Shown here piece by piece: positions 53,157 to 62,478 of a DNA stretch of 64,000 bases (position 1 is the first letter of the stretch; the number at the start of each line of letters is the position of its first letter). Below the pieces are notes generated by a model. The model had not been told where the DNA came from and made no database searches. It saw only the letters and a list, made by a program, of their open reading frames with translations. The stretch covers positions 1 to 64,000 of the forward strand of contig JAVBKX010000003.1 in assembly GCA_031553835.1 (NCBI GenBank), read 5' to 3'. This stretch comes from JAVBKX01 sp031553835. Lineage in GTDB: Bacteria; Bacteroidota; Bacteroidia; Bacteroidales; Azobacteroidaceae. The position numbers and the translations under genes are program-made.

Positions 53157-55160
53157 TTATTTCTTTTTCCACAAAACTAATCTGAAAACAGCGAGATCCT
53201 CATCCATTTCCACCTCTTCATCGGGTAATTCACTCATCTCGTCGTATGCATCATGTACCATGTAATCGAACCAGTTGTAAGGAGCATATATAATGGTAGC
53301 GGTCAACTCTTGATGTAACTTAAAAAACAATTCACCAATAGTAAATTCTTTACCATCATCAGCATGGAGAAAAATCCATTCCATTTTATCTGATGATGCC
53401 AAATAATAACGAATTATCACTTTCGGCATGGCTTCCAACGGGTCGGGTATTGCAGAAGAAGAGCAAACCTCATTTCCCGCTTGTTCCTGCATCCGGTCAA
53501 ATGCCTTACAAAATTCTTGCAAGGATACATATCTTCCTTCAAATTTCCAGCAAACAGCTGAAAATAAGATGTCTTCTTCTTCCTCCATCCATGAAGCGAC
53601 AACTAAGGGGTGTTGCGTATTCATATTCTCCTCCTGAAGACACAAAGCTTGTATAATACTATCAGATTTTGTTGCAAAAAAATGAGTAGTCATTAAATTA
53701 ATTACTTTAAACCAAAGCTCCAACATGGTAAAATACAGCCCATTATCAGATTTAATAATCATAGGGTGTTCTGCTTCCCACAACTGTAGATGCACAGCCG
53801 GATTGTCTATCCGCTCGGTATCTTCCAACCCAATGTTTTCCTGTTTCCAATGAAAAAGCAGATCCTGTTGCAAATATTCCTCCGAATCGTACGTTCCTCT
53901 TCGTAAATTCCAATTTAGAATAATCATTAATAAGGTAGATTGCCGGGAAAGGTCTTCCTGCTTTTTTAGATTTGCTTCTACCTGCCGGTTGATAAAATTC
54001 CGGATACGCAACAACAGCGGATTAAACAGTCCAAATACAAAACCATAATTAAGCAAAATGATTGCAACCATCAGGGTAATCATCAGGCAGTTATGCATTT
54101 TCCGATCTATTGAAACGAGGGTTGCTTTGTTTTTATCGGCAATATAACTGACAATCACATTTCCTTCATTCAGATCACTATCAATAGTGCAGGAAGAGGC
54201 ATCCAACACAGTCGGTTTATTTGCATCCGACATAAACACAAACGATTTACTGCGAAGCCAAACACAATCTTCGTTATTATTGTATGGATACCAATCGCTG
54301 TAAATCAGGTACAACATTTCCTGCTGCTTTCCCTTGGCTCCGGTATCGAGTTCATCTGTATGAAAATAAATGATTTTCAGGCAATTATAAAACAAAACCA
54401 TTTCCACTATTAGCAATGGAGTAACCGCCATTAGCCAAAGCGTCGTGAATAGGAATTTCTTTTTCAATACACGCTGAACAAAAAATGAAACAGATACAAC
54501 AGATAAGGCAAGGGCAAATAAAAACAATACTTCCGGATACATTATTTTCCCGACATCATTGTTGAGATAATCGACTTTTAACGTCCTTTCCAATCGTTTA
54601 CCAGAACTTTGTTTTCCATCGCTTATTCGAACGGAATGATAAATATGTACCGAATAGTTGTATTTTTCATCCTCATAACCACCATTTTCAACTAATTTAA
54701 TGATGCTGTCTTCCCGTTGTTTTTTCTCTAATGCATCCCGAATAATTTTCAGTTTTTTATTATACAGCTTGATGATTTTCTGTTGATCCTGCTGAGAAAT
54801 ACTATATTTATGCCAAGGCTCTTTTTCCGTAATAAATTCGGAAGACAGCTTTCCTCCTTTTTCTATCCACAAATCAGCCAATCGCCCATGATCAGATAAA
54901 GAATACGAAGAATAAGAAACGGCAAAACGAAGACTGGTTAGCAAAAGTCGGTTATAATCGCTTGACACCCCTTTTTCCACAAGAGCCGAAGCTTTTTCGT
55001 AATTACCATTGAAATTGGCTTTATCCAGCTCATTATATCCCAATTGGGTCATCGCTTCATCTGCCTTTTGCATCAACTGCCTGACAACAGGGATGGTATC
55101 ATCCGCATAAATCGCAAGAAAACAAAAAGAGAAGATAAAACACGTAAAAAGTTTTTTCAT
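53157..55160 (-). CDS. Unrecognised membrane protein with an N-terminal signal peptide
   Basis: I do not recognise this 667-residue protein. It starts at MKKLFTCFIFSFCFLAIYA (ATG at 55160; the longest frame from 55205 would put 15 extra residues before the signal peptide). A helical N-terminal region follows (about 20-195), then membrane helices at about 208-229 (EVLFLFALALSVVSVSFFVQ) and 236-262, an extracytoplasmic loop with Cys pairs (about 265-355), a third helix (about 357-380) and a long cytoplasmic part with an acidic end (SELPDEEVEMDEDL). No catalytic motif is visible. The gene has no partner on its strand and is divergent from the oxidoreductase at 55283. Confidence 0.55.
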   Translation of the reverse strand: MKKLFTCFIFSFCFLAIYADDTIPVVRQLMQKADEAMTQLGYNELDKANFNGNYEKASALVEKGVSSDYNRLLLTSLRFAVSYSSYSLSDHGRLADLWIEKGGKLSSEFITEKEPWHKYSISQQDQQKIIKLYNKKLKIIRDALEKKQREDSIIKLVENGGYEDEKYNYSVHIYHSVRISDGKQSSGKRLERTLKVDYLNNDVGKIMYPEVLFLFALALSVVSVSFFVQRVLKKKFLFTTLWLMAVTPLLIVEMVLFYNCLKIIYFHTDELDTGAKGKQQEMLYLIYSDWYPYNNNEDCVWLRSKSFVFMSDANKPTVLDASSCTIDSDLNEGNVIVSYIADKNKATLVSIDRKMHNCLMITLMVAIILLNYGFVFGLFNPLLLRIRNFINRQVEANLKKQEDLSRQSTLLMIILNWNLRRGTYDSEEYLQQDLLFHWKQENIGLEDTERIDNPAVHLQLWEAEHPMIIKSDNGLYFTMLELWFKVINLMTTHFFATKSDSIIQALCLQEENMNTQHPLVVASWMEEEEDILFSAVCWKFEGRYVSLQEFCKAFDRMQEQAGNEVCSSSAIPDPLEAMPKVIIRYYLASSDKMEWIFLHADDGKEFTIGELFFKLHQELTATIIYAPYNWFDYMVHDAYDEMSELPDEEVEMDEDLAVFRLVLWKKK

Positions 55161-55243
55161 TAGAGCAATGTTATAATGCAGCACAAAACTACTGTTTTTT
55201 CTCAATATTTTTTAATTCGTGTAGCTGTATTATGTTTATTGGT

Positions 55244-55251
55244 TAACTTTG
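55244..55251 (+). promoter_or_regulatory. Candidate -7 box for the nitronate monooxygenase-like gene
   Basis: TAACTTTG matches TAnnTTTG, 31 bases before the ATG at 55283. Confidence 0.45.
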
Positions 55252-55282
55252 GAAACGATATGAATCAAATAAAAAATAAACA

Positions 55283-56233
55283 ATGACCAACAAAATTACC
55301 TCCCTCTTCGGAATACAATACCCTATCATTCAAGGCGGAATGGTATGGTGCAGCGGCTGGAGGCTTGCTTCGGCTGTCAGCAATGCAGGCGGACTGGGTT
55401 TAATCGGCGCCGGATCGATGCATCCCGAGACATTAAGAGAACATATTATAAAATGTCGTCAGGCTTGCGGAGATAAACTGTTTGGAGTAAATGTACCATT
55501 ACTATATCCTGAGATAGAAACCATTATGCAACTATTGGCTGAAGAAAACGTAAAAATTGTCTTTACTTCGGCCGGTAATCCTGCCACCTGGACTTCCTGG
55601 TTGAAAGCTAAAGGGATCATTGTAGCCCATGTAGTATCGAGCGCCAAATTTGCCGCCAAATGCGAAACCTCCGGAGTAGATGCTATTGTAGCCGAAGGAT
55701 TTGAAGCCGGAGGACATAACGGACGCGAAGAAACCACCACCATGGTGCTTATTCCACAAGTCAGGCAGGTAACCTCTCTCCCACTCCTTGCTGCCGGAGG
55801 TATCGCTACCGGACAAGGAATGGCTGCCGCCTTTTGCTTAGGCGCCGACGGGGTACAAATCGGTTCTCGATTTGCCTTAACACAGGAAAGTTCGGCCGCT
55901 GAAGAATTTAAACAACATTGCCTGCAATCAAAAGAAGGCGACACCATGCTGGCTTTGAAAAAAGTAGTCCCTACCCGATTACTGAAAAATGAATTTTTCA
56001 CACAGATCGAAGCTGCGGAAAACCGGGGAGCAACCGCCGAAGAATTGCGTGCCATATTAGGAAGAGGACGCGCTAAAAAAGGAATATTCGAAGGCGATTT
56101 GCAGGAAGGCGAACTCGAAATCGGACAAGTAAGCGGATTGATCGCCGATATTCCTTCGGCAGGAGATGTAATCAGCCGATTAATAGCTGAATTTAATGAA
56201 ACCATACAAAGTTTACCATCCATTCAACCTTAA
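55283..56233 (+). CDS. FMN-dependent nitronate monooxygenase/FabK-like oxidoreductase
   Basis: The 316-residue TIM-barrel protein matches the NPD/FabK family: IIQGGMVWCSGWRLASAVSNAGGLGLIGAGSM at the start, VAEGFEAGGHNGREE (phosphate loop region) in the middle, and LLAAGGIATGQGMAAAFCLGADGVQIGSRFALT, which binds the FMN phosphate. It may oxidise nitronates or reduce enoyl-ACP; the two groups cannot be separated safely by eye. It is followed 49 bases later by ftsK. Confidence 0.85.
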   Translation: MTNKITSLFGIQYPIIQGGMVWCSGWRLASAVSNAGGLGLIGAGSMHPETLREHIIKCRQACGDKLFGVNVPLLYPEIETIMQLLAEENVKIVFTSAGNPATWTSWLKAKGIIVAHVVSSAKFAAKCETSGVDAIVAEGFEAGGHNGREETTTMVLIPQVRQVTSLPLLAAGGIATGQGMAAAFCLGADGVQIGSRFALTQESSAAEEFKQHCLQSKEGDTMLALKKVVPTRLLKNEFFTQIEAAENRGATAEELRAILGRGRAKKGIFEGDLQEGELEIGQVSGLIADIPSAGDVISRLIAEFNETIQSLPSIQP

Positions 56234-56282
56234 AATTGATTTTTAATATGTAATTTTGTAAGCATTTTTTTTGTTTACACTC

Positions 56283-58754
56283 ATGGCGAAAAAGACAACT
56301 TCAAAAAACAATAATAAATCTAACGAACCTTTTAACTTCGGCGCTTTTCTGAAAAGTGATTCTACGCGTTTTGTAGTAGGACTATTCATCCTGATCCTGA
56401 CCATTTACGCTTCATTATCCATTATTTCTTTCTTTTTCACAGGAGCAGCAGACCAAAGTAAAATTGAAGGCATTTCCTTATTTCATCCGGAAAGAATTTC
56501 CGGCATTCAAAACTGGACGGGAACACGCGGCGCTTGCCTGAGCAACACGCTTATGAATGAATGGTTTGGCGTTTCCACTCTACTCATGCTATTTTTCTTT
56601 GCTACATTGGGCCTTCGCCTGATGAAAGTAAAATACACCCCCATACTAAAAACATTTATTCTTTCAACCATCGGAATGATTTGGTTGTCTGTAGCCGTAT
56701 CTTTCTTTTTTGGCCCTTTATTTTCAGACACCGCCATTTATATCGGAGGAAAACACGGATTATATCTATCTGATTTACTGAAAGATAATTTAGGAATACC
56801 AGGCACCTTCCTGCTTCTTTTTGTTTCGTTGGTCATTATAATGATTTTTGTAAGCGCCAAAACAGTCCCTTTAGTTCGCAAAATGTTTACCTTAAAGAAA
56901 AAAGGAACTATTGATGAAGCAATTGATGAGGATGAAGCCGATAATTACACGAACAACAACAATTTATCAGATCCGACAAACCCAAAACAATCAGATATTC
57001 AATCTGAATTCTACAATGATAAAAAAGAGGAATTTGAAAATATTCCGCCCATTGTTTTAGTAGAAAATAAGAAAGAAGAAGAAAAACCATTCATCCCTGT
57101 CGAAGACGACAAATTTGAAATCATACAACCCATTGATGAAGAATATATTCCGCCTGTTGCTCCCCCTAATCCATCTTCGAAAGAGGAAACAACAGGAATA
57201 GCAAATACAGCCATCGATGAAGAAGATAACGGCCTTTTAGAAGAATTAGGCGCTTACGATCCGACCTTGGATTTATCAAATTACCAAATTCCGGCAATCG
57301 ATTTACTCAAAAAATACGATATAAGCGACCGACAAGTTGATATGGCCGAACAAAATGCTAATAAAAATAAAATTACCCAAACACTGGAGCATTTTGGCAT
57401 TAAAATCAAATCCATCAAGGCAACCGTAGGTCCTACCATAACTCTTTACGAAATTGTCCCGGAAGACGGAGTGCGCATCACTAAAATCAAAAATCTCGAA
57501 GACGATATTGCAATGAGTTTGGCTGCTCTGGGTATCCGTATTATTGCCCCAATGCCCGGAAAAGGGACTATCGGTATAGAAGTACCCAATAAAGATGCCC
57601 AAATCGTTTCCATGCAATCAATCATTGCCTCTAAAAAATTCCAGGAAAGTACTTACGATTTACCGGTTGCATTAGGAAAAACGATTACCAATGAAGTCTT
57701 CATGTTTGACTTGTGCAAAATGCCGCACTTGTTGGTAGCCGGAGCCACCGGACAAGGAAAATCTGTCGGTTTGAATGCTATCATTACATCGTTATTATAT
57801 AAGAAACATCCGGCAGAATTGAAATTTGTAATGGTAGATCCTAAAATGGTGGAATTCAGCATTTATTCTACCATAGAAAAACATTTCTTAGCCAAACTTC
57901 CGGATGGAGATAAACCCATTATTACCGACTTTACCAAAGTAATTTACACCTTAAACTCATTGACCAAAGAAATGGACGACAGGTATGACTTGCTGATGAA
58001 AGCCGGAACCCGAAATATCAAGGAATACAACGAAAAATTCATCAATCGCCGGTTAAATCCAAATAAGGGTCATAAATTCATGCCTTATATCGTTGTCGTC
58101 ATCGATGAGTTCGGAGACTTGATTATGACCGCCGGAAAAGAAATAGAATTACCGATTGCCCGTATTGCCCAAAAAGCGCGTGCCGTGGGAATGCACATGG
58201 TAATCGCCACACAACGTCCGACTACCAATATTATTACTGGTACAATTAAGGCGAATTTTCCTGCAAGGATCGCTTTCCGGGTAACATCAGCCATCGACTC
58301 CCGCACCATCTTAGACGGAACAGGAGCAAATCAATTAATCGGCAGAGGAGATTTGTTATTTTCACAAGGGAGCGATGTAACCCGTGTACAATGCGCCTTT
58401 GTCGATACGCCTGAAGTAGAAAGGATTTCGCAATTCATCAGCAGTCAGCAGGCTTATCCTACTGCATTCTATCTTCCTGAATATGTAGGAGAAGAAAGTG
58501 AAAAAATTGGAGATGTCGACCTTTCTCAAAAAGATCCATTGTTTGAAGATGCCGCCCGCTTGATAGTAATTCATCAACAAGGTTCAACATCTCTCATTCA
58601 GAGAAAATTTTCCATCGGATACAATCGGGCCGGACGTTTGATGGATCAATTGGAGGCAGCTAAAATTGTTGGACCTACAGAAGGCAGCAAACCTCGTCAG
58701 GTTTTCATACAAGATGAATATCATTTGGAACAGATTTTGCAAAATATAAAATAA
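56283..58754 (+). CDS. ftsK: DNA translocase FtsK/SpoIIIE
   Basis: The 823-residue protein (ATG at 56283; an earlier TTG in the frame is less likely) has N-terminal membrane helices (about 20-210), an acidic proline-rich linker (about 225-340), and the ATPase motor. Walker A is VAGATGQGKSVG near residue 485 and Walker B VVVIDEFGDL; the gamma winged-helix domain is at the end (DAARLIVIHQQGSTSLIQRKFSIGYNRAGRLMDQLE). It pumps the chromosome through the closing septum and stimulates dimer resolution. It leads an operon with lolA and trxB. Confidence 0.95.
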   Translation: MAKKTTSKNNNKSNEPFNFGAFLKSDSTRFVVGLFILILTIYASLSIISFFFTGAADQSKIEGISLFHPERISGIQNWTGTRGACLSNTLMNEWFGVSTLLMLFFFATLGLRLMKVKYTPILKTFILSTIGMIWLSVAVSFFFGPLFSDTAIYIGGKHGLYLSDLLKDNLGIPGTFLLLFVSLVIIMIFVSAKTVPLVRKMFTLKKKGTIDEAIDEDEADNYTNNNNLSDPTNPKQSDIQSEFYNDKKEEFENIPPIVLVENKKEEEKPFIPVEDDKFEIIQPIDEEYIPPVAPPNPSSKEETTGIANTAIDEEDNGLLEELGAYDPTLDLSNYQIPAIDLLKKYDISDRQVDMAEQNANKNKITQTLEHFGIKIKSIKATVGPTITLYEIVPEDGVRITKIKNLEDDIAMSLAALGIRIIAPMPGKGTIGIEVPNKDAQIVSMQSIIASKKFQESTYDLPVALGKTITNEVFMFDLCKMPHLLVAGATGQGKSVGLNAIITSLLYKKHPAELKFVMVDPKMVEFSIYSTIEKHFLAKLPDGDKPIITDFTKVIYTLNSLTKEMDDRYDLLMKAGTRNIKEYNEKFINRRLNPNKGHKFMPYIVVVIDEFGDLIMTAGKEIELPIARIAQKARAVGMHMVIATQRPTTNIITGTIKANFPARIAFRVTSAIDSRTILDGTGANQLIGRGDLLFSQGSDVTRVQCAFVDTPEVERISQFISSQQAYPTAFYLPEYVGEESEKIGDVDLSQKDPLFEDAARLIVIHQQGSTSLIQRKFSIGYNRAGRLMDQLEAAKIVGPTEGSKPRQVFIQDEYHLEQILQNIK

Positions 58755-58771
58755 CACCAAAGGTTTGAAAC

Positions 58772-59425
58772 ATGAAACAGATTCTAATTTATATAACAGG
58801 GCTTCTATCATTGTTTTACTTACCCGTATCGGCGCAAAAAGACGCAAAAGCCAAACAAGTATTAGATACGGCATACGAAAAATATACCGGAATAAAAGGG
58901 GTTAACGCCAATTTTACACTGAACATCAAAGACGTGAAAGCGAAAATCACCGAAAGCTTTGACGGAAACATCATTATGCAAGACAATAAATTTTATTTGT
59001 CTATTCCCGACGCCGACACTTGGTTCGACGGTAAAACCCAATGGGTTTGGTTGAAAGGACCCGAGGAAGTAAATATTACCGAACCAAGCAACAAAGAAGC
59101 TTCCATGATTAATCCTGCTGTTTTATTTTCCATTTATAAACAGGGATGCAAGTATAAATACCGCGGAGAAAAAACAGATATTAAAAACCGAGCTGTTTAT
59201 GAAATAGAACTTATTCCTTCGAAAAAGTCAGGCGACATTACGAAAATTATAGTGCAGATCAACAAAACAGATTACATGCCGGTAACTTTCCATGTTTTTT
59301 ACCGGGGCGATTTGGAAAACATAATATACCTTAATAAATATACAACCGGAACAGCTTATCCCGATAGTACTTTTATATTTAATAAAAAAGAACATCCTGA
59401 AGCAGAAATCATAGATTTAAGATAA
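58772..59425 (+). CDS. lolA: LolA-like outer-membrane lipoprotein carrier
   Basis: The 217-residue periplasmic protein has a signal peptide (ending near PVSAQ) and a LolA-type half-barrel: FDGNIIMQDNKFYLSIPDADTWFDGKTQWVW and YEIELIPSKKSGDITKIIVQINKTDYMPVTFHV. LolA-type proteins carry lipoproteins from the LolCDE complex to the outer membrane. It begins 17 bases after ftsK and ends one base before trxB, an arrangement that suggests co-expression. Confidence 0.88.
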   Translation: MKQILIYITGLLSLFYLPVSAQKDAKAKQVLDTAYEKYTGIKGVNANFTLNIKDVKAKITESFDGNIIMQDNKFYLSIPDADTWFDGKTQWVWLKGPEEVNITEPSNKEASMINPAVLFSIYKQGCKYKYRGEKTDIKNRAVYEIELIPSKKSGDITKIIVQINKTDYMPVTFHVFYRGDLENIIYLNKYTTGTAYPDSTFIFNKKEHPEAEIIDLR

Positions 59426-59426
59426 A

Positions 59427-60368
59427 ATGAACAGAGAAAAAACTCGTTGCCTGATTATTGGTTCCGGACCTGCCGGATACACTGCGGCCATTTACGCATC
59501 GCGCGCTAATTTGTCTCCAGTATTGTATGAAGGCATTCAACCCGGAGGACAATTGACGACAACGACGGATATTGAAAATTTCCCCGGTTATCCGCAAGGC
59601 ATTACCGGCACACAAATGATGCTTGATTTACGAGAACAAGCATCGCGGTTCGGGACAGATATTCGTTCGGGAATAGCTACCATGGCCGATTTATCAAAAC
59701 AACCGTATCAAATTACCTTTGATGAAAAAACGGTAATAGAATCGGATGTAGTAATTATCGCTACCGGAGCGACAGCTAAATACTTAGGCATGCCCGATGA
59801 AGCTAAATATGCCGGTCAAGGCGTATCTGCCTGCGCTACCTGCGATGGTTTTTTCTACCGAAAAAAAAAGGTGGCCGTTGTAGGCGGCGGAGACACCGCT
59901 TGCGAAGAAGCGCTTTATCTTGCCGGATTGGCATCTAAAGTATATCTGATTGTAAGAAAAGATTATTTGCGCGCTTCCAAAATCATGCAAGAACGGGTAT
60001 TTAAGCACCCGAATATTGAAATACTGTTCAAACACAATACCATTGGCCTTTTCGGAAACAATGGCGTAGAAGGCGCTCATTTGATAAAAAACATGGGCGA
60101 ACCTAATGAAGAAAAGCTGGACATTGCCATAGATGGTTTCTTCCTGGCTATTGGACACCACCCCAATTCAGGAATTTTCAAAGAATATTTAGAAACGAAT
60201 GAAGCCGGTTATCTCAAAGTAATTCCGGGAACTCCACGGACAAACCTTCCGGGCGTATTTGCCGCAGGAGATGTGGCCGACCCTGTTTATAAACAAGCCA
60301 TTACAGCAGCTGCTACCGGTTGTATGGCCGCCATCGAAGCTGAACGATATTTAGGTAGTTTACAATGA
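59427..60368 (+). CDS. trxB: Thioredoxin-disulfide reductase
   Basis: The 313-residue flavoenzyme has the FAD motif GSGPAGYTAAIYASRA, the redox pair C136-A-T-C139 in SACATCDGFFY, the NADPH motif VVGGGDTACEEALYLA, and the second FAD motif GVFAAGDVADPVYKQAITAAATGC. It keeps thioredoxin reduced using NADPH. Length and order are standard. It is the third gene of the ftsK-lolA-trxB run. Confidence 0.96.
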   Translation: MNREKTRCLIIGSGPAGYTAAIYASRANLSPVLYEGIQPGGQLTTTTDIENFPGYPQGITGTQMMLDLREQASRFGTDIRSGIATMADLSKQPYQITFDEKTVIESDVVIIATGATAKYLGMPDEAKYAGQGVSACATCDGFFYRKKKVAVVGGGDTACEEALYLAGLASKVYLIVRKDYLRASKIMQERVFKHPNIEILFKHNTIGLFGNNGVEGAHLIKNMGEPNEEKLDIAIDGFFLAIGHHPNSGIFKEYLETNEAGYLKVIPGTPRTNLPGVFAAGDVADPVYKQAITAAATGCMAAIEAERYLGSLQ

Positions 60369-60374
60369 ATTTTC

Positions 60375-60435
60375 AACACGAAGGCACAAAGACACAAAGT
60401 TTTCTTTTATTTTCGTGTCTTTGTGTCTTCGTGTT
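60375..60435. repeat. Long hairpin of CACAAAGACAC repeats between trxB and the phosphatase gene
   Basis: AACACGAAGGCACAAAGACA and its partner (60415-60435) form a 21-bp stem with one mismatch around a T-rich loop of about 18 bases. It ends 15 bases before the phosphatase ATG, and each arm contains near-repeated CACAAAGACACAAAG elements. It may terminate the trxB transcript or be a copy of a dispersed element. Confidence 0.75.
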
Positions 60436-60450
60436 TATAAACTGAATCTT

Positions 60451-62091
60451 ATGAAAAAAATGAATCTTATGCTACTGTTGCTATGGATTTGCCTCAGTAG
60501 TTTCGCACAAGAAAAAACAGTCAAAAATATTATCCTGATGATTCCTGACGGAACATCGTGGGCTACTGTATCATCCGCCCGTTGGTATCAATGGTATAAC
60601 AATCCCGACAGACCCAATTTAAATATAGATCCTTTCCTTTGCGGATCTGTACTGACATTTTCGTCCAATGCCCCCATCGGCGACTCGGCCCCGACTACCT
60701 CCTGCTACATGACAGGTGTACCCAGCCGCGCAGGTTGGGTGTCCACCTACCCTGTCACAGATCCGAAAAACGATATCCTCCCATTGGATTCGACCAAAGC
60801 ATACCAACCATTGATGACCCTGTTGGAAGCTGCAAAAATCGCCAAAAACAAAGCGACAGGATTAGTATTCACTTGCGAGTTTCCGCATGCTACTCCGGCA
60901 GATTGCGCCTCTCACAGCTATAATCGGGGAAAATACGAATGGATTGCCCCTCAAATGGTTCACAATAATTTGGATGTACTCATCGGCGGAGGCGTTAGCA
61001 TTCTCAATGAAGAATGCAAACAATACCTATTGAACGAAGGATATGAGTTGTACTTAAATGACATAAATGGTTTCCGGAGTTCGACTTCCCCTAAAATGTG
61101 GAGTTTATTTGGAGAAACAGCCATGTCGTACGACTTAGATCGCGATACAACACAACAACCATCATTGGCCGAAATGACCAACAAAGCCATTGATAAATTA
61201 TCCCGTAACGAAAACGGTTTTTTCCTGATGGTAGAAGGAAGTAAGATCGACTGGGCTGCACATGCCAATGATCCGATTGCGATGATTACCGACATGCTGG
61301 CTTTTGATAAAGCGTGCGGCGCAGCGCTTGATTTTGCAAAAAAAAATGGAGAAACAGCAGTCATTATAGTTCCCGATCATGGCAATAGCGGCATTAGCAT
61401 TGGCTCCAATCATTGCAAAACATCCTATGGTTCTGCGACCAAAGATGATTTATTTCGAAATGTCTCCCGATACAAAATCACCGCCAACGGATTGTTGGAT
61501 ATTGTAAAAAAGACAGATCCGACTCAATTGAAATCTGTATTTCAACAATATACCGGATTAGAATTATCCGACAAAGAAATAGAAACCATGACAAAATGTG
61601 AAGATTACTCACGCAGTAATCTTTCTGCTGAAGAACGAATGAAAGGAAGTTCGCTGAACAACACCATCGCTCATATTCTCAATAAAAACACTTGCTTCGG
61701 ATTCACGACCGGAGGACATACCGGAGAAGAAGTATTTTTGGCAGTATATGACCCGACCAATACTCGTCCAACCGGCTTCATTACCAATGTGCAACTTCAT
61801 CAATACATGGCAAAAATAACAGGAGTGGAGAACCAATTAGAAACGCTTACCGGTACATATTTTGCCAAACATACGGAAATATTCGACGATTTGGATTACA
61901 AAATTCTCACTAATTTAAAAAATAATATTCCCACATTGCAGATAAAAAAGAAAAAGAATACATTATTAATCCGTCCCAATACCAATATTGTACTATTGAA
62001 CGGCAAAGAAATAAAGTTGAATTCCGTCATCATATATGTGGATAAGAATAACACCTTTTATCTACCATCCAACTTAAAATCTTTGTTATAA
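60451..62091 (+). CDS. Alkaline phosphatase (PhoA family)
   Basis: The 546-residue protein has a signal peptide (MKKMNLMLLLLWICLSSFAQ) and the PhoA fold: IILMIPDGTSWATVSSARWYQ (metal Asp), catalytic Ser79 in IGDSAPTTSCYMTG, MVEGSKIDWAAHANDPIAM (metal Glu/Asp/His), VIIVPDHGNSG and FTTGGHTGEEVF (metal Asp and His). It would release phosphate from organic esters in the periplasm or outside. I start it at 60451, since the 12 residues before it fall inside the hairpin. The last ~75 residues form a beta-rich extension. It has its own spacing from trxB and may be a separate transcript. Confidence 0.92.
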   Translation: MKKMNLMLLLLWICLSSFAQEKTVKNIILMIPDGTSWATVSSARWYQWYNNPDRPNLNIDPFLCGSVLTFSSNAPIGDSAPTTSCYMTGVPSRAGWVSTYPVTDPKNDILPLDSTKAYQPLMTLLEAAKIAKNKATGLVFTCEFPHATPADCASHSYNRGKYEWIAPQMVHNNLDVLIGGGVSILNEECKQYLLNEGYELYLNDINGFRSSTSPKMWSLFGETAMSYDLDRDTTQQPSLAEMTNKAIDKLSRNENGFFLMVEGSKIDWAAHANDPIAMITDMLAFDKACGAALDFAKKNGETAVIIVPDHGNSGISIGSNHCKTSYGSATKDDLFRNVSRYKITANGLLDIVKKTDPTQLKSVFQQYTGLELSDKEIETMTKCEDYSRSNLSAEERMKGSSLNNTIAHILNKNTCFGFTTGGHTGEEVFLAVYDPTNTRPTGFITNVQLHQYMAKITGVENQLETLTGTYFAKHTEIFDDLDYKILTNLKNNIPTLQIKKKKNTLLIRPNTNIVLLNGKEIKLNSVIIYVDKNNTFYLPSNLKSLL

Positions 62092-62216
62092 AAGCATTAA
62101 AAATCGAGCATTGCCAGCATCCTGATCTTTTTCGACAACTAAAAGAAAAAAACGTTCAAATATTTTGAAAAAAGAAAAAAAACTCGTTCCTTTGCATCGC
62201 TTTTCGAGAAAAGCAT

Positions 62217-62302
<86 letters not shown>

Positions 62303-62307
62303 TCTTA

Positions 62308-62336
62308 AAACCCGCTAAATCAGCGGGTTTCTTTAT
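62308..62336 (+). terminator. Terminator after tRNA-Ser
   Basis: AAACCCGCT and AGCGGGTTT form a perfect 9-bp stem with a 5-base loop, followed by CTTTATTTT. It ends seven bases past the mature tRNA. Confidence 0.8.
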
Positions 62337-62352
62337 TTTCAGCAAGTTAGTG

Positions 62353-62370
62353 GCCGTTTAGCGAAACGGC
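62353..62370. promoter_or_regulatory. Perfect hairpin GCCGTTT-AGCG-AAACGGC in the element end
   Basis: A 7-bp perfect stem with a four-base loop lies between the tRNA terminator and the integrase promoter. It could be part of the attachment region or a fold in an RNA leader. No function is shown by the sequence. Confidence 0.5.
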
Positions 62371-62402
62371 AAATACAGCAAAATGGGCATTTTCGGCTAA
62401 AT

Positions 62403-62444
62403 TTTCACACCAAAACAAAGAATAATGTGAAAATCGGTGTGAAA
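62403..62444. promoter_or_regulatory. Inverted TTTCACACC/GGTGTGAAA motifs before the integrase gene
   Basis: TTTCACACC (62403-62411) and GGTGTGAAA (62436-62444) form a 9-bp inverted pair, with a third TGTGAAA at 62426-62432. They lie just upstream of the -7 box at 62450. Candidate integrase or excisionase arm sites, or an operator. Confidence 0.5.
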
Positions 62445-62449
62445 TTTAT

Positions 62450-62457
62450 TACATTTG
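62450..62457 (+). promoter_or_regulatory. Candidate -7 box for the integrase gene
   Basis: TACATTTG lies 21 bases before the integrase ATG at 62479. It shows that the in-frame TTG at 62455 cannot be the start. Confidence 0.5.
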
Positions 62458-62478
62458 TGCGAAAAACAAATTACTACA

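Noticed and set aside
53157..55205. Start at 55205 for the orphan membrane protein
   Set aside because: Fifteen residues would precede the signal peptide; ATG at 55160 places the signal peptide at the N-terminus.
55459..56223. 254-residue reading frame opposite the nitronate monooxygenase gene
   Set aside because: It is antisense to a clearly conserved gene, Ser/Pro-rich and without motifs.
60415..60450. Longer start for the alkaline phosphatase
   Set aside because: The extra 12 residues lie in the hairpin region and precede the signal peptide.
62455..62478. Upstream TTG start of the integrase
   Set aside because: It falls inside the promoter box TACATTTG at 62450-62457.
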